From Holosporales bacterium (lineage in GTDB: Bacteria > Pseudomonadota > Alphaproteobacteria > BNTO01), in NCBI GenBank assembly GCA_031257795.1, contig JAIRNW010000057.1:1-15543 (forward strand): 15,543 bases of DNA, in the 5' to 3' direction. The position numbers were made by a program, and so were the translations under genes. Positions 1-5,518 of this stretch are shown here, in pieces (the first letter of the stretch is position 1; each line of letters begins with the position of its first letter). The notes under the pieces were generated by a model, which worked only from the letters and a program-made list of their open reading frames with translations, was not told the DNA's origin and made no database searches.

Positions 1-19
1 AGAATTTTGGGAAGGAGAC

Positions 20-134
20 ACGGAGCACAGAAGCGGAGCGTACTTAGATGTACGTGAGTTTCGAACCGGATCGACGTACCCAAAAACTGATTTTGAAGAG
101 TTTGGAAAGAGGTCCATTATGTCAACGAGTTCTA
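20..134 (+). repeat. Family B palindromic repeat, copy 1
   Basis: Bases 20-134 closely match 7289-7418: both begin ACGGAGCACAGAAGCGGAGC, share a GTACGT...ACGTAC hairpin core (here 50-79), and continue into a GATTTTGAAGAGTTTGGAAA stretch. This copy lacks ten bases after GGTCC that are present in copy 2. The end carries the short unit (about 115-134) that recurs elsewhere in the window. Its mobility mechanism is unknown. Confidence 0.85.
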
Positions 135-140
135 AACGTA

Positions 141-212
141 CGTGAGCATTCGAACAGCACCGGACTCCCTACAAAGTCGCAGACTTTGTTGTGGTGCCGT
201 TCGGCGAACTCG
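141..212. repeat. Palindromic element C
   Basis: A perfect 8-bp stem, ACAAAGTC (171-178) with GACTTTGT (182-189), has a 3-base loop. It sits inside an outer pair, GAACAGCACC (152-161) with GGTGCCGTTC (193-202), which differs at one position. The reverse complement of 155-184 matches 1674-1703 at 27 of 30 bases, so this is a dispersed repeat. It lies just downstream of dapE and could fold in the 3' end of that transcript, but no T-run follows on the minus strand. Confidence 0.75.
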
Positions 213-246
213 CAACTCTTCGGGTACTGGGCATAGAGAGCGTTCG

Positions 247-1428
247 CTACCAAACGTTATCAGCCACCTTTTTCAAAAAAGTATAAAAGATACGTGAAAG
301 GTTGTAGATATGGCGGATGTTCGCGCTTTCGTTGATTTTGTGCGCCTGGCCCGCAAGCAAGCCTACCTCCGCAAATGGGCAAATCTCGGTCAAAAATCGC
401 GCGTCAGAGTTCGCCCCATTAGCCGACACCAATGGCTTAATATCGGTCACCTCAAAGCAAGAATCAACCAGCATATCAAAGCCGCTTGAAATATCTGAAA
501 GATACGGCTCCCCAGCAAGATCGTATAAGACCTTATACTTTACTTCGCTATTGGTAAAAATTTTCTCTATTTCATCGATTAGCTCTTCAGCCAGCCAATC
601 GTCGTTAAACCTAATGTTGAACTTCGCCACTGCGGCTTCTGGAATCATGTTCCGCGCTTTGTTTGCGGTGTCTACGCTTGTGACCTCGATGTCCGTTGGG
701 CCGTATATATCAGTCTCGCTAATTTTCGCCTTAGAGCGCATATCAATTACGTTCTGCAAGAGAGGGAGCAGCGCGTGGAGCGGGTTTAGCCCGTATTCAG
801 AGTAGGCAACGTGGCCAGAGCGCCCACACGCCATCACTGTTACATTCAGGCTGCCCCTGCTTCCGATCTTCACGTGGTCGCCCGGGGTTTTGAGCGAAAC
901 AGGCTCTCCAATAAGGGCAAAAAATGGTTTTGGAAATTTCTTTTGGTTTATGAGGTGCTCTATGACGGCTCTTGTGCCGTACTCAGCTTGGCCTTCCTCG
1001 TCGCTTGTGATGATAAGGAGGACGTTTTGCGGGATGTCCTTTGCGTTTGAGATGGCCTCCAGGAAGCTGGCAATTCCGCCCTTCATGTCCGCGGCGCCTC
1101 GCCCATACACGCACATCTCATCCATTCTGCTACTATCGAATATGGCGCAGGAGTATCCATCATCTCGCAAACAGCACATGCAGAGCTCGCCTTGGTCGTG
1201 CTTCCACGAGGATTTCTTGCCTATCGGGACAACGTCAACGTGCCCTAAGAAGACGAGTGTTTTTTTCGATTTTGTTGTCTTTTTCGAAGCAACAAGATTT
1301 GCAACCCCATTAAACTCGAGCAAATCGCAGGTAAACCCTATGAATTCCAGGGCTTCCATAACAAGACGCAGGGCGTGATCGGTGTCTGTGGCTTGTATTA
1401 ACTGTTGTGTAAAAAAAATTGAGTTCAT
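247..1428 (-). CDS. dapE: Succinyl-diaminopimelate desuccinylase
   Basis: M20-family di-zinc hydrolase that removes succinate from N-succinyl-LL-diaminopimelate in the cytoplasm, in the lysine and diaminopimelate branch that feeds peptidoglycan. Visible signature residues, numbered from the chosen ATG, are H63 and D65 (HVDVVP), D114 (GAADMKGG), E144-E145 (SDEEG), E175 (IGEP) and H363 (GQAHKINE). The frame stays open upstream to 1521, but the extra 31 residues look unlike the family and begin at TTG, so I chose the ATG at 1428, which gives 393 aa. No clear ribosome binding site precedes it. Between the first zinc pair and D114 there are about 18 more residues than the family usually has (about residues 80-105, containing several Cys), which suggests a small in-frame insertion. 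The other family regions are intact, so the enzyme is probably functional. Confidence 0.93.
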   Translation of the reverse strand: MNSIFFTQQLIQATDTDHALRLVMEALEFIGFTCDLLEFNGVANLVASKKTTKSKKTLVFLGHVDVVPIGKKSSWKHDQGELCMCCLRDDGYSCAIFDSSRMDEMCVYGRGAADMKGGIASFLEAISNAKDIPQNVLLIITSDEEGQAEYGTRAVIEHLINQKKFPKPFFALIGEPVSLKTPGDHVKIGSRGSLNVTVMACGRSGHVAYSEYGLNPLHALLPLLQNVIDMRSKAKISETDIYGPTDIEVTSVDTANKARNMIPEAAVAKFNIRFNDDWLAEELIDEIEKIFTNSEVKYKVLYDLAGEPYLSDISSGFDMLVDSCFEVTDIKPLVSANGANSDARFLTEICPFAEVGLLAGQAHKINESANIRHIYNLSRIFYTFLKKVADNVW

Positions 1429-1475
1429 GAGCGGTGATTTAGAACTATTAGACAACGCAACCGCAGTAATCGTAC

Positions 1476-1491
1476 CACATTGATCACTGTG
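1476..1491. promoter_or_regulatory. Operator-like dyad upstream of dapE
   Basis: CACATTGATCACTGTG reads as an inverted repeat with CACA/TGTG arms around TGATCA; only one pair of positions fails to match. It lies about 48 bases upstream of the dapE start. This symmetry suits a dimeric repressor such as a MarR-type protein, but no regulator has been linked to it. Confidence 0.25.
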
Positions 1492-1531
1492 CCACGTACA
1501 ACAAAGATACGACGTAATCAAAGATACGCCA

Positions 1532-1544
1532 CAGTCACCGAAAG
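1532..1544. repeat. Isolated family A end sequence
   Basis: CAGTCACCGAAAG matches the terminal inverted repeat of family A (reverse complement of CTTTCGGTGACTG at 13428-13440). No partner end is obvious close by, so it may be a remnant or half element. Confidence 0.45.
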
Positions 1545-1622
1545 GATGTTTGACTATAAAAGAGCTTATATATCCACAGAACTATCTTAAACATCGTCTA
1601 ATACCGCGCATTTCCTACCACT

Positions 1623-1750
1623 TATACCAAACCACCGAAAGTTCGCTGGATCGTCGCGCGGCGCCCCAACCGAGTCTGCGACTTTGCCTGGAGTCCGGTG
1701 CTGCTCGGCTTGAGCAGTACGTTTACGCTGCTCTGCGACTTTGCCGAGAG
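1623..1750. repeat. Mosaic palindromic element (family A ends and centre plus element C segment)
   Basis: The left end, ACCACCGAAAGTTCGCTGGA, and the central CTGCTCGGCTTGAGCAG hairpin (about 1701-1717) match family A. Bases 1674-1703 instead match the reverse complement of element C at 155-184 (27 of 30). TCTGCGACTTTGCC occurs twice as a direct repeat (1675-1688 and 1732-1745). The simplest reading is one palindromic element inserted into, or recombined with, another. Confidence 0.7.
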
Positions 1751-1767
1751 CAAAAAAATGAACCATC

Positions 1768-2220
1768 CTAGCGCAGCCAAAGGCTGTTTTGGCTCCAGAA
1801 CGTCTCAACCCCTTGCAACCCTTTATACACAGACTCTATCGCCTTCTTATTCTGAAAGAAAAGCTCCATCTTGGAAGCGTGTTGTTCCAAGCATTTATCA
1901 ATGTCTCTGTAAAGAGAGAGTCCTTTCTCAGATAACCTCACGTGCACTGAGCGTTTATCATGCTTGGATGGAATCTGTTCCGCATATCCGCTTTGTACCA
2001 ATTTCTTAATATTGTGCGAAACGTTCGAACCACTGTATAAACCGCGCGAAATAAGCTCACTAATACTAATTTGTTGATTTCCTATATTGTATAAGAGAAG
2101 ACATTGAACACTATTAATATCCAAAACACGCAAGTTATTCAGCTCATTTTTCAGCAAATCAAGAAAAACGCGGTGCGCTCTTCCAACACAGTTTATTATG
2201 TTACAATATATATTTTTCAT
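1768..2220 (-). CDS. MarR-family winged-helix regulator, LdtR-like
   Basis: A 150-residue DNA-binding regulator. The segment DINSVQCLLLYNIGNQQIS, then LISRGLYSGSNVSHNIKKLV (about residues 57-76) and the KRSVHVRLSEKG wing (about 89-100), closely resemble the alphaproteobacterial LdtR family, from which recognition is by memory of the family pattern. In Rhizobiales LdtR controls an L,D-transpeptidase gene and envelope tolerance; here no transpeptidase is in view, but dapE and murB flank it on the same strand, so an envelope-related role is plausible. The last residues (after FW) run into a hairpin and may be a slightly extended tail. A possible promoter lies at 2255-2283. No clear ribosome binding site is seen. 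The family assignment is firm; the target genes are unknown. Confidence 0.85.
   Translation of the reverse strand: MKNIYCNIINCVGRAHRVFLDLLKNELNNLRVLDINSVQCLLLYNIGNQQISISELISRGLYSGSNVSHNIKKLVQSGYAEQIPSKHDKRSVHVRLSEKGLSLYRDIDKCLEQHASKMELFFQNKKAIESVYKGLQGVETFWSQNSLWLR
1775..1794. terminator. Hairpin at the 3' end of the MarR-type gene
   Basis: AGCCAAA pairs with TTTGGCT around a 6-base loop, overlapping the last codons of the minus-strand gene. On the minus strand a run of seven T (complement of 1752-1758) follows, but only after about 16 bases, so this is at best a weak rho-independent terminator. Confidence 0.25.
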
Positions 2221-2254
2221 AAAAATAATTGCAATACTAAATCCTTTTTGGAAT

Positions 2255-2283
2255 ATAGTATAAAAAGATAAAAAAAGAGTTAA
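2255..2283 (-). promoter_or_regulatory. Possible promoter for the MarR-type gene
   Basis: On the minus strand TTAACT and TACTAT are separated by 17 bases, each matching four of six positions of the sigma-70 consensus, in an AT-rich stretch about 35 bases before the start codon. Confidence 0.35.
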
Positions 2284-2305
2284 CCTTTAGAATGTTTTTA
2301 GGAGG

Positions 2306-2324
2306 TTAGAACCTATTGACATAA
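2306..2324 (-). repeat. Solo copy of the short GTCAACGGGTTCTAA-type unit
   Basis: TTAGAACCTATTGACATAA matches the right arm at 7241-7260 and, as reverse complement, the left arm at 7115-7146 and the ends of both family B copies, with about two differences in 19 bases plus one gap against 7241-7260. It lies between murB and the MarR-type gene. Confidence 0.5.
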
Positions 2325-2339
2325 AATATTTGTGATTGG

Positions 2340-3569
2340 CTATATATCAAACTTTTTGTGTCTGAGTATCCCATTTTTTCCGATGCGCTTTATCTCCCAT
2401 TCTAGCATTATGCCGGATTTTTCGTACACCATCGCCCGCACCATCTCCCCTAGGGTTTCGAGATCGTCTGCCGAAGCTCCTCCGGTGTTTACCAAGATAT
2501 TGGCGTGGTCCTCTGCAATCATTGCAGCCCCCAGCATCATGCCTCTGCAGCCGGCTTCGTCGATGAGGACCCACGCCGGCTTTTCTGGAGGATTTTTGAA
2601 CGCTGAGCCGGCGAAGCCGACGCCATTTGCGCCGGAACCACTGGACTTAGAACTGTTTATTCTGATTTGATCGAATTTTTGAGCCCGTTCTTTGAGAAGC
2701 CGGTTGCTGGTCTCTAAAACAGCCTCCGACGACGAGCGCGTTAAACAAAAGCACGCCCTAAGTACGATGGTCGCCTCTTCAAAGCCTCCGCTTCTGTATT
2801 GCATTTGCTTTCCTAGAATTTCTTTATCAATGCGACATATTTCGGTGGGGACGTCTGATTTTGAAGGTTTCGAAAGAGGTCCATTGACTACCTCAACCCA
2901 TTCTATAATGTCCCTAACCTCGGCCCCGTGCGCCCCGGCATTCATAAAAACGGCCCCACCGATTGTGCCAGGGATACCAGCCAAAAATTCCATCCCTGAA
3001 TACCCGGCAGCCTGCGTAGTCGCAAAGGCGCGTGAGCACAAAACCCCGGCATCGAAAACAAATTCGTTTTCTGAAAGACTTTCCGCTGCCGGTTTGCCGC
3101 TTCCATCTCCAAGCTTGCGCACCGAGCCGCCTTGCACACAAACTCCACCGCGCGGCATCAGGACGGTGAGGCCGCCGATTCCACCGTCGCGGACTATAAC
3201 ATTAGATAGTCCTCCAAGAACTGTTATACCCAGTCCCTGAAAGTTTGCTGGTTCGTCGATCTGCTGCTCGGCTCGAGCAGTACATTTAGTATAGCTCTTC
3301 ACCTGCGCTACATGTCTCCTGCCGTCAATTCTTTCGGGGACTGGGTATCCTGGTTGCCAAAAGCTCGTTGGTTCGTCGAACGGTTCCCACGAATTAGACC
3401 AATTCCAAAGGTCATCAGGTTCTATTTCCTCAAGCATCAAATCTTCAAAATGATCCAATACATCCACGAAATCCGCCACTGTGTCTGGGATAATAGCAAT
3501 AGCAGCGCTCCCTCCAGCCTTCATCCAGGACATTTTTCCTACAGGGTAATTTTTAATCGACAAAGCCAT
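2340..3569 (-). CDS. murB: UDP-N-acetylenolpyruvoylglucosamine reductase with in-frame palindromic insertions
   Basis: FAD-dependent cytoplasmic enzyme that reduces UDP-N-acetylenolpyruvoylglucosamine to UDP-N-acetylmuramic acid in peptidoglycan synthesis. Family signatures are present: VLGGLSNVIVRDGGIGG (residues 117-133), AGIPGTIGGAVFMNAGAHG (197-215), QMQYRSGG (255-262), GSAFKNP (321-327, with the expected catalytic Ser) and LIDEAGCRG (335-343). At 409 aa it is about 100 longer than usual. Residues about 75-114 come from a complete family A element and 61-74 from an adjacent half element, both in frame between the first FAD-domain strands. Residues about 228-241 coincide with a family B fragment. 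Extra residues near 145-168 have no recognised source. All key motifs survive and the frame is open, so the protein is probably active with insertions in loops or as disordered segments. It is divergent from argS. Confidence 0.93.
   Translation of the reverse strand: MALSIKNYPVGKMSWMKAGGSAAIAIIPDTVADFVDVLDHFEDLMLEEIEPDDLWNWSNSWEPFDEPTSFWQPGYPVPERIDGRRHVAQVKSYTKCTARAEQQIDEPANFQGLGITVLGGLSNVIVRDGGIGGLTVLMPRGGVCVQGGSVRKLGDGSGKPAAESLSENEFVFDAGVLCSRAFATTQAAGYSGMEFLAGIPGTIGGAVFMNAGAHGAEVRDIIEWVEVVNGPLSKPSKSDVPTEICRIDKEILGKQMQYRSGGFEEATIVLRACFCLTRSSSEAVLETSNRLLKERAQKFDQIRINSSKSSGSGANGVGFAGSAFKNPPEKPAWVLIDEAGCRGMMLGAAMIAEDHANILVNTGGASADDLETLGEMVRAMVYEKSGIMLEWEIKRIGKNGILRHKKFDI
2856..2885. repeat. Family B fragment inside murB
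   Basis: Bases 2856-2885 match 88-118 and 7360-7389 along the GATTTTGAAGAGTTTGGAAAGAGGTCC core, with one base missing and one substitution. On the murB strand it encodes GPLSKPSKSDV, in a region where MurB proteins normally have a shorter loop. Only about a quarter of the family B unit is recognisable. Confidence 0.6.
3226..3348. repeat. Family A palindromic element inside murB, in frame
   Basis: The 123-bp unit (41 codons) has inverted ends: ATACCCAGTCCCTGAAAG (3226-3243) against CTTTCGGGGACTGGGTAT (3331-3348), with one mismatch over the paired part. The central hairpin is CTGCTCG with CGAGCAG and a 3-base loop (3264-3280). On the murB strand it encodes PVPERIDGRR...IDEPANFQGLG, 26 of 40 residues identical to the insert in the reductase gene at 13326-13445. 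Confidence 0.88.
3349..3389. repeat. Half-length family A module beside the murB element
   Basis: AAAGCTCGTTGGTTCGTCGA (3360-3379) repeats the left part of the adjacent element (AAAGTTTGCTGGTTCGTCGA, 3239-3258). The encoded peptides DEPTSF and DEPANF are correspondingly similar. A like module follows the intergenic copy at 11565-11608. Confidence 0.65.
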
Positions 3570-3582
3570 AATATTATTTTGG

Positions 3583-3612
3583 TTGATAACCGTATTTTAC
3601 AAGTGTCATAAT
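3583..3612 (+). promoter_or_regulatory. Likely argS promoter
   Basis: TTGATA (3583-3588) and CATAAT (3607-3612) are 18 bases apart, five of six consensus matches each, giving a leader of roughly 50 bases before the argS start. It lies in the 100-base divergent gap between murB and argS. Confidence 0.5.
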
Positions 3613-3669
3613 CTGTGTCGTGTGAGCTATCGTACGCGGTCGCAAAATTCTAATCAATGGACAAATACA

Positions 3670-5508
3670 ATGTCAATTTTAACAAAAATACAACAACTGA
3701 TAGAAAATACCATATCCGCCGCGTTCCAAGTAGATTGCGTTGGTTTGTTTTCGATTGATGTGGCGGAAGATACCGCGCAACGCGGCGAAATCACAACGAA
3801 CGCGGCGATGGTTCTCGCAAAAAAGCTGAACACACAACCGAAAGCGCTGGCCGAACTGCTCAAGAACGCCCTCACACAACGCTCTGAGGTAGATTTTGTT
3901 GATATCGCCGGGCCAGGCTTCATTAATATCACGCTCAAAAAAGAGGCTTGGTTATCTGAGCTGGACGATATAGTGAGAAATGGAGATTTTCCGGCTGTAG
4001 CTGGGCAAATAAATGAATCTCCAATACATATAGAGTTTGTGTCTGCAAACCCAACCGGCCCCATGCACGCCGGCCACGTGCGCAACGCAATCTTCGGCGA
4101 CACCATTGCCTCATTGCTCGAAAAAATGGGCCACAAAGTACACAGGGAGTATTACATCAACGACGCAGGGAAACAAATCGAGGCGCTCGGAAAGTCTTTG
4201 TATTGGCGTTACATGGAGGCGAGAGGGCAGACCGTCGAGCAAACCGACGACATGTACCCAGGCGAATATCTTGCCAAACTCGGGCAGAAAGTGGCCGATG
4301 ACTACTGGGACATGTGGCGCGTCTATCCATACGAGGAGTGTTTAGAGGAATTCAAAGAAATCGCCGTTTCTAGCATGATGAACCTAATCCGGCGCGACCT
4401 CGCCGAGCTTGACGTTCACATGGACTACTACGCCTCGGAAAAGGCGATCATAGAAGCGGGCAAAGTCGATGAGGCAATACAACTTCTGGAGCGGCAAGGG
4501 GATGTGTACACAGGCGTCCTAACTCCGCCCAAAGGCGTTGATTCCGTGGAGGATTGGGAGGAGCGCCCACAAATGCTTTTCAAGGCCACAAAATATGGCG
4601 ACGACATGGACCGCCCGCTGCGCAAATCTGACGGCACGTGGACGTATTTTGCAACAGACATTGCCTATCAGATGGATAAGATGCAAAGGGGATTTCGCAA
4701 GCTCATCAATGTTTTTGGGGCGGATCACTGCGGCTATGTTAAGAGGATCACAGCGGCGACCAAGGCAATCGCAAAGGGGCTTGGGCTGGCCATATTTCAG
4801 GGCAGTTTTTCCGATTTTGCAAGCAGTTCGCTCGTGAGGGCGAATTCTGGAAAGCTTGGGCAGGAGTCCGACGAGGTGTTGATGGAAGTAAAGCTCTTCC
4901 AGATCGTGAATTTCTTTGAAAACGGGCAACCCATTAAGATGTCTAAAAGAGCTGGCACATTCATAACATCTCGGGATATCGTTAATAAGGTTGGGATGGG
5001 CGCCACGCGCTTCATGATGGTCTCTCGCCACAACGACACAGTTATAGATTTTGATTTTCAAAAGGTTTTGGAATTGTCACAGGATAATCCGATTTTCTAC
5101 ATACAATACGCGCATTCGAGGATTTGCTCTGTTTTCCGGAATGTGGCGAAGGTTTTTCCTGATTTGGGCCGGGGCTTAGAGTTTAGTAAAGAGTGGCCTT
5201 TTAGTGCGCTCGGGAAAGATTTGGCGGAAGATGAGATAGCAATAGTTCGCCGCCTATCTTCTTGGCCGAAAATCCTTGAGCAAGCCGCGGTCTTCCTCGA
5301 GCCCCACAGAATTTCGTCCTTCCTGTATACCCTTGCCACGGATTTCCACAGGCTATGGACGCTCGGCAAAAGAAGCTCCGCGGCCCGCTTCATCAACGAG
5401 CAAGACAAAGAGCTGACCATAGCAAAGATTACGTTGCTTCAGGCGGTTGCCGTTGTGTTGCGGAGTGGGCTGGGGGTGCTCGGCATTGCCACGATGTATA
5501 GAATGTGA
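3670..5508 (+). CDS. argS: Arginyl-tRNA synthetase
   Basis: Class I synthetase charging tRNA-Arg with arginine. The 612-aa protein has the N-terminal additional domain (about residues 1-105), the HIGH motif as HAGH (133-136, in SANPTGPMHAGHVRNA), the KMSKR loop (423-427) and the C-terminal anticodon-binding helices including DNPIFYIQYAHSRI (472-485) and the terminal Y-R-M. The frame is open from 3583, but residues typical of ArgS begin at the ATG at 3670. It is about 30 residues longer than usual alphaproteobacterial forms, because residues about 371-402 lie between GADHCGYVKR and the EVKLFQIV strand where the family normally has a short link. The DNA there contains a small bulged hairpin, so it may be another palindromic insertion. 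It is followed after 10 bases by the SPOR gene, a pairing common in Alphaproteobacteria. Confidence 0.96.
   Translation: MSILTKIQQLIENTISAAFQVDCVGLFSIDVAEDTAQRGEITTNAAMVLAKKLNTQPKALAELLKNALTQRSEVDFVDIAGPGFINITLKKEAWLSELDDIVRNGDFPAVAGQINESPIHIEFVSANPTGPMHAGHVRNAIFGDTIASLLEKMGHKVHREYYINDAGKQIEALGKSLYWRYMEARGQTVEQTDDMYPGEYLAKLGQKVADDYWDMWRVYPYEECLEEFKEIAVSSMMNLIRRDLAELDVHMDYYASEKAIIEAGKVDEAIQLLERQGDVYTGVLTPPKGVDSVEDWEERPQMLFKATKYGDDMDRPLRKSDGTWTYFATDIAYQMDKMQRGFRKLINVFGADHCGYVKRITAATKAIAKGLGLAIFQGSFSDFASSSLVRANSGKLGQESDEVLMEVKLFQIVNFFENGQPIKMSKRAGTFITSRDIVNKVGMGATRFMMVSRHNDTVIDFDFQKVLELSQDNPIFYIQYAHSRICSVFRNVAKVFPDLGRGLEFSKEWPFSALGKDLAEDEIAIVRRLSSWPKILEQAAVFLEPHRISSFLYTLATDFHRLWTLGKRSSAARFINEQDKELTIAKITLLQAVAVVLRSGLGVLGIATMYRM
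4797..4885 (+). repeat. Possible palindromic insertion inside argS
   Basis: This segment encodes the extra residues about 376-404 of ArgS. Its middle folds as TTCG...CGAA with an inner CTC/GAG pair and a bulge (about 4828-4845). I found no second copy in the window, so the assignment rests on the excess length and the hairpin only. Confidence 0.3.
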
Positions 5509-5518
5509 TCATGAAGCC

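Larger units (their letters stand above)
1..246. other. Gene-free spacer downstream of dapE, filled with repeats
   Basis: No convincing gene is present. The spacer holds a family B element (20-134) followed directly by a different palindrome (141-212). A 62-codon frame spans both, but it consists of repeat sequence and shows no protein-like features. The left edge is cut by the window. Confidence 0.7.
1429..1767. other. Gene-free spacer between dapE and the MarR-type gene
   Basis: These 339 bases contain no credible gene. They hold a 16-base dyad close to dapE (1476-1491), an isolated family A end sequence (1532-1544), and a mosaic family A/C element (about 1623-1750). Small frames on both strands here are made of repeat sequence. 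Confidence 0.7.

Noticed and set aside
48..236. 62-codon plus-strand frame at the left end
   Set aside because: It is made entirely of family B and palindrome C sequence, has no ribosome binding site and no protein-like pattern.
1587..1808. Small frames on both strands in the dapE/MarR spacer
   Set aside because: They are translations of palindromic repeats (for instance DDPANFRWFG echoes the family A peptide) and overlap the 3' end of the MarR-type gene.
4519..5061. 180-codon minus-strand frame inside argS
   Set aside because: It is a shadow of a strongly recognised gene, with no family resemblance and no start signal.
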